From positions 1-20,571 of the IMG/VR virus record IMGVR_UViG_3300020450_000122: a stretch of 20,571 nt of DNA. One strand, 5' to 3'. The DNA is from a virus. Within the stretch, counting starts at the first letter, position 1. Each line of letters starts with the position of its first letter. The notes beneath the pieces were generated by a model, which saw nothing but the letters and a program-made list of their open reading frames with translations, made no database searches and was not told the origin of the DNA. The position numbers and the translations under genes are program-made. Positions 1-6,635 of the stretch are shown here, piece after piece.

Positions 1-992
1 TGTTTTGTTATCTCACTTAATAGTTGTTTGTAACCATCTTGTAATTTAACTACTGCTCTTCGTTCTTCATCTATCTTATCTTGTCTAAACTCTTCTTTGA
101 TATCCTGTGTACAGGTAGGACAATTCTTATTCTCTTCAAAAAACTTCAATGCCTTTTTATGTGTCTTTAAATTCTGGTCTATCTTCGCTTCTAGTTTTTG
201 TAGTTGTGTCATCTTTTCTGACACTTTAACTTTGTCTGCTATCTGTAATTGATTTTGCACTATCTCTTTATTCAGACTTTCTATTCTGAACATATAATCT
301 CTTTTATCGTTTTGTGCTTTTGTAATATCTTTTTGTTTTACATCTATCTGGTCTGTATCTCTTTTAGATAGTTCATTGTAATGTTGTTCTTGTAGATTAA
401 CTTTGTTCTCAATCAAGTCTACACTATGTCTCAATGTAGTAATATCTTTTGTAAGTTCTTGTTGTTTACTTCTTAATAACAAGTTCATACTTGCAAAGAC
501 TTTGATATCTAATATCTCTTCAATAACATCACGCCTATAACTTGCTCTCATCTTCATAAATGGTTCATAAGAAGATGAACCTAGTATTACGACTTGACAA
601 AATGACCTGTAATTTAGTTTTAAGATATTTGTTTCTAGGTACTTCTGATAATCTACACCACTTGCATTTTGATTTAGAAGTTCGCCGTCTTGGTATATTT
701 CAAATATGTTAGGTTTGATACCTCGTCTTACTTTGTATGCCTTAGGACCTATACTAAAATAAACTTCAACAATACTATCTGCATTATTGATAGTATTAAT
801 CATCTGGTCTTTCTTAATAATTCTGTAAGGTTTGTTGAACAAGGCAAAACATAAGGCGTCTAATATAGTTGACTTACCTGAACCGTTTTTACCTATGATA
901 AGAGTAGTAGGACTTTCTCTTAAATTTATTTCTATCGGTGTATTACCTGTACTTAAAAAGTTTCGCCAAGTTATCTTATGAAATATAACCAT
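1..992 (-). CDS. gp46: Recombination endonuclease subunit gp46 (SbcC/Rad50-like), C-terminus cut by window edge
   Basis: ATPase subunit of the T4-type gp46/gp47 (Rad50/Mre11-like) complex, which resects DNA ends for recombination-dependent replication. I translated it directly: it starts MVIFHKITWRNFLSTG at 992 and stays open for 330 codons to the left edge. The Walker A motif GKNGSGKST is at residues 34-42. From about residue 170 the protein is a charged, coiled-coil-like region (for example LNKEIVQNQLQIADK). The zinc-hook CPTC is at residues 291-294 (bases 111-122), at the apex as in Rad50. The returning coil and the Walker B half lie outside the window. The ATG overlaps the gp47 stop (TAATG), and GAGGT about 10 bases upstream is a plausible ribosome site, so the two subunits are probably translationally coupled. 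The family call is secure. Confidence 0.95.
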   Translation of the reverse strand, partial: MVIFHKITWRNFLSTGNTPIEINLRESPTTLIIGKNGSGKSTILDALCFALFNKPYRIIKKDQMINTINNADSIVEVYFSIGPKAYKVRRGIKPNIFEIYQDGELLNQNASGVDYQKYLETNILKLNYRSFCQVVILGSSSYEPFMKMRASYRRDVIEEILDIKVFASMNLLLRSKQQELTKDITTLRHSVDLIENKVNLQEQHYNELSKRDTDQIDVKQKDITKAQNDKRDYMFRIESLNKEIVQNQLQIADKVKVSEKMTQLQKLEAKIDQNLKTHKKALKFFEENKNCPTCTQDIKEEFRQDKIDEERRAVVKLQDGYKQLLSEITK

Positions 993-2053
993 TAATTATC
1001 ATTTACCTCATTATAAAATTCTTTTGTAATATCTTTCATACGACCTTTGTCTAGTTCAGTATCTAAACTATCAATGTAATTGTGTAAGAAAGTTAGTGTA
1101 TCTTCACCTTGGTCTACAACATTGACATCTGCACTCGCATTAATATTAAAACTATCTTCTATGATATTAACTTCGTGTGTATCTATCTCGTTGTGTAGTC
1201 TATCAATAAATTCACCAAACATATTAGTGTCTGTCTTCTCTTCTACAATAACTTTTAAATGACAATCTTTATATTCAGATATATCTTTTGTTAAGTAATT
1301 CTCTTTTGTATCATTGTAAAATATCTTCTTAAATATATTGATAGGATTAGGCACTCTAGTTAGTTCTCTAGTTTGTGTATCAAATATATGAAAACCTTTA
1401 GGGCAGTTATAATCTGACCAAGTTATCTCGTATTGAGTACCTAGATAATATATCGTTCCGTTATCTGACTTTCTATGAAAGTGTCCTGATAATACTTTTT
1501 CAAATCTATTGAATTGTGCCATTTCTAAACCGTGTTCGTTTATATGGCCTTTGTGCATTTCAAAACCTTTGACTTCTAAATGACCCATTGCAATCTGAGC
1601 CGTTGAGTTGTCTATTGCATAGATACTTTCTTCTTCAATATCAGGTGCAATCCAAGGTAAGAACAATATATCTAAACCATCAAAGTTAACCGTCTTCGGT
1701 TTCTCATAGATAAAAGGTTCGTTAACACCATCGTGGGAAGTGATTAATTGTTGCATAGCATTAATATCATTTGTATTCTTATAATAGGTATCGTGGTTAC
1801 CTAGTATAATATGAGTATCAATCTTCATATCCCAAAGTCTCTTCCAAAACTTATGTTGAAAGTTATGTGCCGTGTTATAATTAATAAACTTTCGTCTATC
1901 AACTACATCGCCTAAATGAATAAGTGTCGTAATGTTATGTTCTTGCAAATAAGGAAAAAATATCTCATCATAGAAACGATTGAAATACTTTATAAATGCA
2001 GGACTATCATTACGAGCACCAAAATGTGTGTCGTTAAGTAGTGCTATCTTCAT
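992..2053 (-). CDS. gp47: Recombination endonuclease subunit gp47 (SbcD/Mre11-like nuclease)
   Basis: Metallophosphoesterase nuclease partner of gp46. All the metal-binding motifs of the calcineurin-like/Mre11 fold are visible in order: D8-x-H10 (NDTHFG), GDVVDRR from residue 48, GNHD at 85-88, GH at 157-158 and GHFH at 190-193. The 353-residue length is close to T4 gp47. The active site looks intact, so this should be a working Mn-dependent nuclease for end processing in recombination and host DNA degradation. Its ATG overlaps the stop of the 58-codon gene upstream, and its stop overlaps the gp46 ATG, placing it inside the gp55 operon. No good Shine-Dalgarno sequence precedes the ATG, which fits coupling to the upstream gene. 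Confidence 0.95.
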   Translation of the reverse strand: MKIALLNDTHFGARNDSPAFIKYFNRFYDEIFFPYLQEHNITTLIHLGDVVDRRKFINYNTAHNFQHKFWKRLWDMKIDTHIILGNHDTYYKNTNDINAMQQLITSHDGVNEPFIYEKPKTVNFDGLDILFLPWIAPDIEEESIYAIDNSTAQIAMGHLEVKGFEMHKGHINEHGLEMAQFNRFEKVLSGHFHRKSDNGTIYYLGTQYEITWSDYNCPKGFHIFDTQTRELTRVPNPINIFKKIFYNDTKENYLTKDISEYKDCHLKVIVEEKTDTNMFGEFIDRLHNEIDTHEVNIIEDSFNINASADVNVVDQGEDTLTFLHNYIDSLDTELDKGRMKDITKEFYNEVNDN

Positions 2054-2229
2054 TATAATACATCATCAGGAGGCCACTTCGTAGCCTTCAATTTGTCCTT
2101 TGCTCGTAATTTAAGTTTCTTCAAATTCTTTAAATCAAACCAAGACTTCCAACCTCGGTCTGTTTTTCTTTCCATTTCTTTAGTTAGTACTAGTTTCTTT
2201 AAGTCTTTGTGTTTCTCTTTTGCTGTCAT
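2053..2229 (-). CDS. Small basic hypothetical protein (58 aa) between gp55 and gp47
   Basis: A short gene of 58 codons, starting MTAKEKHKDLKKLVLTKEM and ending KWPPDDVL. Its ATG overlaps the gp55 stop (ATGA) and its TAA overlaps the gp47 ATG (TAATG). It therefore exactly fills the space between two conserved genes, which is strong evidence that it is translated. The product is lysine-rich and strongly basic, with tryptophans in a WKSWFDLKNLKKLKL stretch that would form an amphipathic helix. I do not recognise a family. Being basic and locked to gp55 and gp47/46, it may bind nucleic acid or a recombination/transcription partner; that is inference only. Confidence 0.75.
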   Translation of the reverse strand: MTAKEKHKDLKKLVLTKEMERKTDRGWKSWFDLKNLKKLKLRAKDKLKATKWPPDDVL

Positions 2230-2795
2230 AAAAAATCTTCAAGGTTTGCCTTTGCCTTTCTAACTCTTTTCTTTGTTGCACCTTTAGTAGTCTTCTTAAT
2301 AGGTTCGCTAGTCTTCTCTTCTGTTGGTAAATTCTTTTGTAGAAATTCTGTAAATTGATTTTTAAACTCTCTATCATCACCTGGTTGTAAAGTCATATCA
2401 TCATAGTTTGCTTCTTGTATCAACTTATGTTTGATAGTAGTTTGTTTCTTTTCTTTCTGTATTCGTCTCACAAAAGCATAATAGATTATCTGCGTAAAAT
2501 ACGCAAACGGATTCTTACTTTTAGCAGGATTAAAATTATCCAGATATTGTAAGCAGTTCTCTATGCCATCTGATATCATATCGTCTCTAAATGTATAATT
2601 GATAAAGTTAGGTCTATAAGACAAATGGTTTGCGATTTTTAAAAAACACTCACCAATATAATTGGTTACTGGTGGGTTCTTTCTTCCTCGTTTCTTTGCC
2701 TTATTACACTTATCCTTGTATTCAATCATAGCAGCTAGAAACTCTTTGTTATCAACATAATGTTCTTTTTTTGTTGTACTTCGTGTTCTTGCCAT
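2226..2795 (-). CDS. gp55: Late-transcription sigma factor gp55
   Basis: Phage sigma factor that directs host RNA polymerase to TATAAATA late promoters, several of which occur in this window. Residues about 45-117 (NYIGECFLKIANHL, then FRDDMISDGIENCLQYLDNF and NPFAYFTQIIYYAFVRRI) match the sigma70 region 2 pattern: the core-binding helix followed by the aromatic-rich -10 recognition helix. The N-terminus is basic. The C-terminus ends NLEDFL, a short acidic-hydrophobic tail like the one by which T4 gp55 contacts the sliding clamp gp45. At 189 aa the length agrees with T4 gp55. A sigma70-like promoter lies directly upstream, with its -10 only nine bases before the ATG, so the mRNA may have almost no leader. 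Downstream genes overlap it. Identity is well supported. Confidence 0.92.
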   Translation of the reverse strand: MARTRSTTKKEHYVDNKEFLAAMIEYKDKCNKAKKRGRKNPPVTNYIGECFLKIANHLSYRPNFINYTFRDDMISDGIENCLQYLDNFNPAKSKNPFAYFTQIIYYAFVRRIQKEKKQTTIKHKLIQEANYDDMTLQPGDDREFKNQFTEFLQKNLPTEEKTSEPIKKTTKGATKKRVRKAKANLEDFL

Positions 2796-2804
2796 AATTA
2801 TCTC

Positions 2805-2833
2805 ACTATACTATATTTTGTTGTTAAGGTCAA
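2805..2833 (-). promoter_or_regulatory. Sigma70-like promoter for the gp55-gp47-gp46 operon
   Basis: On the minus strand TTGACC (2828-2833) and TATAGT (2805-2810) are separated by exactly 17 bases. The -35 is preceded by GC, giving GCTTGAC, as in the other three sigma70-like promoters here. A start 6-7 bases past the -10 would fall 3-4 bases before the gp55 ATG at 2795, implying a nearly leaderless transcript. The -35 lies inside one arm of an inverted repeat. Confidence 0.65.
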
Positions 2834-2875
2834 GCACCTAACAATTTTTGCCGTCCCATATGATAGGTGCTTGAC
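2829..2875. repeat. Perfect 12-bp inverted repeat carrying two divergent -35 elements
   Basis: GTCAAGCACCTA (2829-2840) and TAGGTGCTTGAC (2864-2875) are exact reverse complements separated by 23 bases. Each arm ends outward in TTGAC, the -35 of an outward-facing promoter. It could be an operator for a dimeric regulator, or a cruciform/hairpin. A terminator is less likely, because the minus-strand exit has no T-run and the plus-strand T-run starts eight bases past the stem. Confidence 0.8.
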
Positions 2876-2899
2876 AAGGTGATTTTTTGGTGTTATATT
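2871..2899 (+). promoter_or_regulatory. Strong sigma70-like promoter on the plus strand, antisense to all genes
   Basis: TTGACA (2871-2876), a 17-base spacer and TATATT (2894-2899) give a near-consensus sigma70 promoter reading rightwards, against the surrounding genes. Predicted transcription starts near 2906, just at a small hairpin CAGCG-TGT-CGCTG (2900-2912). It then enters the 2946-3416 gene in antisense. No convincing plus-strand gene follows; the first ATG (2949) opens only 32 codons inside the antisense shadow. Confidence 0.6.
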
Positions 2900-2945
2900 C
2901 AGCGTGTCGCTGGTTGCTAGAGAATATATAGAGTAAGAGATACTA

Positions 2946-3416
2946 TTAATGTATCGTCTTATCTTTCTTTTTAAGGTCGTCAAAGTCATCAAATATTTCC
3001 TCAAACTCTTCTCGTTCGGACGGCGACATAACTTCTCGGTCCATTAACTTACGAGTTCTTTCATTTTCTTCTCGTCTTACGAGTTTATCATAATTGTTAT
3101 AATCTACGATAACACTTCTATAACTTTTAATCATTTCACTACTTGCATTTGTTATCGTCAATATCTTATCTTTTGGTATGGTAACCAATTTATCGTTAGT
3201 GTAGCCTGCCCATTTAACTAGAGCAATATAATCTTTGATACCTATGTTTGTTATTTGAGGTACATACTTTACTTCTAATGGTTTGTCTAGTGTAAGTAAA
3301 GGTTTGTTTTGTTCAGCGTGAGCAATCTCGCATACAATATCTGTACCATTAATTAACTTAATGATTTTGATTTTAGTAGTGCCGTCTGGTTTGATTTCGT
3401 TTGGATTCTGTGGCAT
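2946..3416 (-). CDS. Conserved-looking small protein, possible Sm-like N-terminal domain
   Basis: Function not firmly known. The N-terminal half (KIKIIKLINGTDIVCEI at about 15-31, then LLTLDKPLEVKYV and YIALVKWAG) alternates short hydrophobic strands with a G-x-D/E turn. This resembles the Sm/LSm-type beta-barrels reported for small proteins near uvsW and gp55 in marine T4-like phages. The C-terminal third is a charged helix (DKLVRREENERTRKLMDRE) followed by an acidic tail EEFEEIFDDFDDLKKKDK. A good ribosome site (AAGGAG) precedes the ATG, and only three bases separate it from uvsW. RNA binding or a role in late transcription is possible. A gp33-like co-activator is an alternative from the position and the acidic-hydrophobic C-terminus, but I see no clear match. 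Confidence 0.7.
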   Translation of the reverse strand: MPQNPNEIKPDGTTKIKIIKLINGTDIVCEIAHAEQNKPLLTLDKPLEVKYVPQITNIGIKDYIALVKWAGYTNDKLVTIPKDKILTITNASSEMIKSYRSVIVDYNNYDKLVRREENERTRKLMDREVMSPSEREEFEEIFDDFDDLKKKDKTIH

Positions 3417-3419
3417 AGA

Positions 3420-4898
3420 TTACTCCTTTAGTTCTACATTATGAATTTCATAATCAAAACTTTCCTCATTGTAAATATTTATTCTTTCTCGGAAGTGCTG
3501 AAGAGTATAATTTTCTTTTTCTCCATATGATACATCATCGGCTATATCATATAAAGTTGCATTTGTCTTGTTATCTCCTAGTCTTAAACCTCTTCCTATT
3601 GATTGCAAGTTTCTTATCCTACTCTTACTAGGACTAGAAAAAATAATATTATGTAAGTTTCGTATATTGATACCAGTTGAAAATGTACCATAACTTGCGA
3701 CAATAATCGCATTATCCGATTTTTCTGTAATCGCTCTAATTTCTTCTCTTTCATCTGCATTAACTCCTCCGTATACAAAGAACACTTTTCTTTCAGGATC
3801 CTTCTGTCTTATAAGTTCTTCTAATACTTTTCCGTGTTTCTCTACATATTGAAATAAACAAAGTGAATTACCTTGTAGACCAACACATAGATTTTTTATG
3901 TAATTGTTTCTTGCTTTACTAGCACACAAAAAGTCCATTTCTTCTTGGTATGTCTTATCTCTTAAAAAGTCTCTACTATTCTTTCCGTGTTGCAATATCA
4001 AACAATGTATCTTAAACTTCGCTAGTTGTTTCTTTTCTATCAAGTCTGTCGTTTGTGCAACCTTATTTACTGCACCAAACAATCCTTCTAATACTAGTTT
4101 ATGTGTTTTAGAACCATCTAAAGTACCTGTCATACCTATTCTGTATTTACAATTAGTCATCTTTGTCATTATAGTTGTTAGGGACTGGGATTTAAATAAG
4201 TGTGCCTCGTCACCAATAACAACACCGAAGTCTGCAAACCACTTTTTAGGTAGTTTATATACAGATTGCCAAGTAGATATAACAACTCTTTTAGTTGTTT
4301 CTTTTTCGTGTCCTTGATATATTCTATGAATATGTTTTACATTATATCCATAATCTCTAAAATCTTTATACAATTGTTCTACTAGTGAAGTCGTAGGTAC
4401 AATTATTAATACTTTGTTTGCTTTCTTTTCTTTCAATCGTAATAGTTGAAATCTTAATATTAGATACGCAATCAATGACTTACCACTAGCAGTTGGCGAT
4501 AGTAGTAAACATCTATCCTCTTGTATTGCGTGATAGAAAGCATTGAATTGATAGTCTCTAATCTGTAAAGGTATATTTAATGCCTTACAAAATTTAGCAC
4601 ACTCTATCTTATCTAATGGTTTATTCTTCTCTTTTATCTTTGTGATTACTTGTATATTATTATCTTCACAAAACTTTTTTACATATGGCAATAGACCATA
4701 GTATATCTCACCTTTTGCATATTTAAATAATCTTATCTTGCCGTCCCAATATCTATTTCTATATTGTGGCATAAACTTATAACCAGGTACTTCAAAAGTA
4801 AAAAACTCACTTAACTCTCTACGAATATCGCTCTCAGCGTCTATCGTTAGATACACCTCGTCTTTCTTCTCAATTATAATATAACGATTTTCTACCAT
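3420..4898 (-). CDS. uvsW: UvsW DNA/RNA helicase
   Basis: Superfamily 2 helicase that in T4 unwinds R-loops and branched DNA, helping switch from origin-dependent to recombination-dependent replication and rescuing stalled forks. Visible motifs are: an N-terminal UvsW-type DNA-binding region (VPGYKFMPQYRNRYWDGKIR, residues 37-56); Q-motif region IRDYQ; Walker A SPTASGKS (134-141); motif II DEAH (230-233); motif III MTGT (256-259); motif V-like YGTFSTGINIRN; and motif VI QSIGRGLRLG (432-441). At 492 aa it is full length compared with T4 (about 500) and appears active. It sits between an oxygenase gene (1-base gap) and the possible Sm-like gene in the operon led by uvsY. The ribosome site is weak, suggesting coupling to the preceding gene. 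Confidence 0.97.
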   Translation of the reverse strand: MVENRYIIIEKKDEVYLTIDAESDIRRELSEFFTFEVPGYKFMPQYRNRYWDGKIRLFKYAKGEIYYGLLPYVKKFCEDNNIQVITKIKEKNKPLDKIECAKFCKALNIPLQIRDYQFNAFYHAIQEDRCLLLSPTASGKSLIAYLILRFQLLRLKEKKANKVLIIVPTTSLVEQLYKDFRDYGYNVKHIHRIYQGHEKETTKRVVISTWQSVYKLPKKWFADFGVVIGDEAHLFKSQSLTTIMTKMTNCKYRIGMTGTLDGSKTHKLVLEGLFGAVNKVAQTTDLIEKKQLAKFKIHCLILQHGKNSRDFLRDKTYQEEMDFLCASKARNNYIKNLCVGLQGNSLCLFQYVEKHGKVLEELIRQKDPERKVFFVYGGVNADEREEIRAITEKSDNAIIVASYGTFSTGINIRNLHNIIFSSPSKSRIRNLQSIGRGLRLGDNKTNATLYDIADDVSYGEKENYTLQHFRERINIYNEESFDYEIHNVELKE

Positions 4899-4899
4899 T

Positions 4900-5472
4900 T
4901 TATTGAAACCTAGTACCTAATGTCCAACCTACTAGTGATTTTCTGAAACCTGTTTTTACAGGTAATACTCTATGCCATAAACCAGAATAGAATATAATAA
5001 TTGTTCCTGGTGTAATTTTATCAAACTTATGAAATGTTGTCTTCTTCGGGTCTGGGTGTGGTACACATATCTCTAACTCACCACCAGTATACTCATCATT
5101 TAAACATAATGTAAAACTTACCTTTCGTACCGTTAAGTCTCTATAAGCGTGAGTATGTGTATCTTGGTGCCAACCATAATGATGACCTACTCCGTAAGTT
5201 GTATATTGGAAGTCTTCAAACTTCTTTAGTTTAAAGTGCCACATACACTCCTCGTTTGCTTGATTGATTGCAGGAGTTATATTGTCTATAAGATACTTGT
5301 CATTTATGAAACAGCCTTTGCTATCTCTTACCGTACTCATACCTTCTTTGCCGTGAATTTTTAAGTCAACGATTTTTTTCTGTTTTGCTATCTCGTCAAC
5401 TCTTTGTAGGAAGTCTTTATTAAAGGCGTTATCTCTACGCCAATATATCTTGTCGCCTATGTAGTGTGCCAT
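4900..5472 (-). CDS. 2-oxoglutarate/Fe(II)-dependent oxygenase, prolyl-4-hydroxylase type
   Basis: Double-stranded beta-helix dioxygenase that would couple oxidation of 2-oxoglutarate to hydroxylation of an unknown substrate. The iron facial triad is H102-x-D104 (GWHQDTH) and H167 (GLWHRVLPV), with R177 as the 2-oxoglutarate contact. The TGGELEI segment (129-135) and the GTIIIFYSGLWH strand are typical of the P4H/PKHD-type group. At 190 aa it is essentially the catalytic domain alone. The ATG overlaps the uvsY stop (TAATG) with GGAG upstream, so it is expressed with uvsY and uvsW. Such genes are common in marine T4-like phages, but their substrates (protein, nucleobase or metabolite) are unsettled. 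The placement between two recombination genes could be incidental. Confidence 0.9.
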   Translation of the reverse strand: MAHYIGDKIYWRRDNAFNKDFLQRVDEIAKQKKIVDLKIHGKEGMSTVRDSKGCFINDKYLIDNITPAINQANEECMWHFKLKKFEDFQYTTYGVGHHYGWHQDTHTHAYRDLTVRKVSFTLCLNDEYTGGELEICVPHPDPKKTTFHKFDKITPGTIIIFYSGLWHRVLPVKTGFRKSLVGWTLGTRFQ

Positions 5473-5900
5473 TAAATCGCTCCGCTAGTAAACTTACGCC
5501 ACTCAATCGCATCCTTTATTAAGAAACCTCTATTTTGTATTTGTCTGATTGTTCTATCTAGGAAGTCAACAATAGTTTCCAAGTAATCTACTTTCTGTTT
5601 TATCTTCTGATAATCTTCGTCTGCTTCAATATACTTGTCTACATCTTGTTTTAGAATTTTAAGATTGAATGGTTTTTGTTGATAGACCATAGGGTCTGCT
5701 TTACCTGTATAATATTCCCATTTATGTAATTTGATTGTTGCAAGTTCAGCGCTTGCTTTAGTTCTCATTAACTTAAACTTATTGTAATGTTTCAAAAATT
5801 CATTATGTAATTGTGGTGTTTTAAGAGCTTCTAAATCCAACTCCGTATCATTAATCTTTAATTTTTTCTCAACGATATCTTGTAATTCTTCAAGTGTCAT
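5472..5900 (-). CDS. uvsY: UvsY recombination mediator
   Basis: Mediator that loads the UvsX recombinase onto gp32-coated single-stranded DNA. The 142-residue length, the N-terminal MTLEELQDIVEKKL, the central WEYYTGKADPMVY and the C-terminal LDRTIRQIQNRGFLIKDAIEW match T4 UvsY (137 aa), which has YYSGRGD and AIKSRGFAIKHI at the same places. The protein is mainly helical and basic. A ribosome site AAGGTG lies about 10 bases before the ATG, and a sigma70-like promoter sits in the 62-base gap to the next gene. It is therefore the first gene of the uvsY-oxygenase-uvsW-(possible Sm-like) unit. Confidence 0.93.
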   Translation of the reverse strand: MTLEELQDIVEKKLKINDTELDLEALKTPQLHNEFLKHYNKFKLMRTKASAELATIKLHKWEYYTGKADPMVYQQKPFNLKILKQDVDKYIEADEDYQKIKQKVDYLETIVDFLDRTIRQIQNRGFLIKDAIEWRKFTSGAI

Positions 5901-5929
5901 ATTATTTTTTCACCTTTGTTAGCCTTATA

Positions 5930-5958
5930 ATAGTATACTATTTCTAGTCGTTTGTCAA
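5930..5958 (-). promoter_or_regulatory. Sigma70-like promoter for the uvsY-uvsW operon
   Basis: Minus-strand TTGACA (5953-5958) and TACTAT (5930-5935) are spaced 17 bases apart. The -35 context AAAAGCTTGACAAA is identical over 14 bases to the alkB promoter. The expected start near 5923 leaves a leader of about 22 bases containing the AAGGTG ribosome site. The -35 begins five bases beyond the stop codon of the tail-tube-like gene. Confidence 0.7.
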
Positions 5959-5962
5959 GCTT

Positions 5963-6583
5963 TTAAGTGTTTGTAAGTGTGGATTTCTTACCTGGTTCTG
6001 CAAAGTCGTATAGTGTATATTTGAAAGCAACCGTTGAAGTTAAGTATTGTACATCTGTCGCTTGTGTTGAAAATCCTACACCAGATAAACCTGTAGGAAA
6101 TATGTCTGTAAATCTTACTTCTTTAATTACATTGTTTTTCGCTGATAGTATTGATAGTGTAGCGTCTGATAATACTGAACCTTGACTTACGGCAGTACCT
6201 TCTTTACCTGCGTTTCTATTTAATCTATCTTTCCCCTGGGCAGGAAACCTATCTCTACCTGCTTGTACTAAATTTGCATATTCAGTATGGTCAGCAGGAA
6301 AACCTAGACCTCTTAACCAAGTGTATATCTCTTCAAAGTTCTCAAACTTTTCATCTACTAAAAATGTTAAGTTTAAATCACCAAACTCTAGTTTAGTGCC
6401 AGGTAGAGGTATATCTCTTAATGTAGTTAGTTGTGTAGCGTTACCTAGATTGATACCAGGTATATTAACTTCTGTACAGAAAAACTCCACTTTAGGTAGT
6501 TTTGCAATACTGAATTTAAATTGACTAGGACTAGCATAGTCTTGTTGAGTAGGTTGTCTACTTATAGCGTTTGTAGTTGTCAT
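5963..6583 (-). CDS. Tail-tube-like virion structural protein (gp19 paralogue)
   Basis: Probably a structural protein with the tail-tube fold. Residues 20-95 follow the same plan as the gp19 gene in this window. First comes an SPSQFKFSIAKLP-type opening. FFCTEVNIPGINLG then parallels FLCNATSIPAMSIG of gp19. DIPLPGTKLEFGDLNLTFLVD parallels PIYLAADRTFEPWNITVLND, and a helix NFEEIYTWLRGLGFP follows. It is 206 aa, longer than gp19 (175), with an extra Gly/Arg-rich insert at about 105-130. It might be a tube initiator or baseplate-side tube protein (gp54/gp48 role) or a tail completion protein; the position between gp23 and uvsY does not decide this. A perfect late promoter octamer ends only five bases before the ATG, and no upstream Shine-Dalgarno sequence is possible on that transcript. 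Confidence 0.65.
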   Translation of the reverse strand: MTTTNAISRQPTQQDYASPSQFKFSIAKLPKVEFFCTEVNIPGINLGNATQLTTLRDIPLPGTKLEFGDLNLTFLVDEKFENFEEIYTWLRGLGFPADHTEYANLVQAGRDRFPAQGKDRLNRNAGKEGTAVSQGSVLSDATLSILSAKNNVIKEVRFTDIFPTGLSGVGFSTQATDVQYLTSTVAFKYTLYDFAEPGKKSTLTNT

Positions 6584-6588
6584 ACTAC

Positions 6589-6596
6589 TATTTATA
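6589..6596 (-). promoter_or_regulatory. T4-type late promoter TATAAATA, leaderless spacing
   Basis: Perfect TATAAATA on the minus strand, followed by GTAGT and then the ATG of the tail-tube-like gene (6583). In T4 late promoters this octamer sits around -13 to -6, so the first transcribed base would be about the A of the ATG itself. It lies just beyond the hairpin that follows alkB. Confidence 0.75.
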
Positions 6597-6607
6597 CGAC
6601 CTAATAA

Positions 6608-6629
6608 TCCCCTAGTAAAAACTAGGGGA
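6608..6629 (-). terminator. Hairpin after alkB, probable terminator
   Basis: TCCCCTAGT (6608-6616), loop AAAA and ACTAGGGGA (6621-6629) form a perfect 9-bp stem seven bases beyond the alkB stop. On the minus strand the exit is TTATTAG, a weak U-tail, so it may terminate only partly or protect the 3' end. It separates alkB from the next late promoter. Confidence 0.6.
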
Positions 6630-6635
6630 CCGATA

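Noticed and set aside
2798-3004. Minus-strand frame of 68 codons spanning the gap upstream of gp55
   Set aside because: It runs through the divergent promoters and inverted repeat and overlaps the upstream gene's 3' end, with no ribosome site.
2949-3047. 32-codon plus-strand frame downstream of the rightward promoter
   Set aside because: Short, weak ribosome site and fully antisense to the 2946-3416 gene; an untranslated antisense RNA is more likely than a protein.
3904-4317. Plus-strand open frame of 137 codons inside uvsW
   Set aside because: It lies wholly antisense to the conserved helicase core, has no ribosome site and an unconvincing Ser/Cys/Leu-rich product; a shadow of uvsW codon usage.
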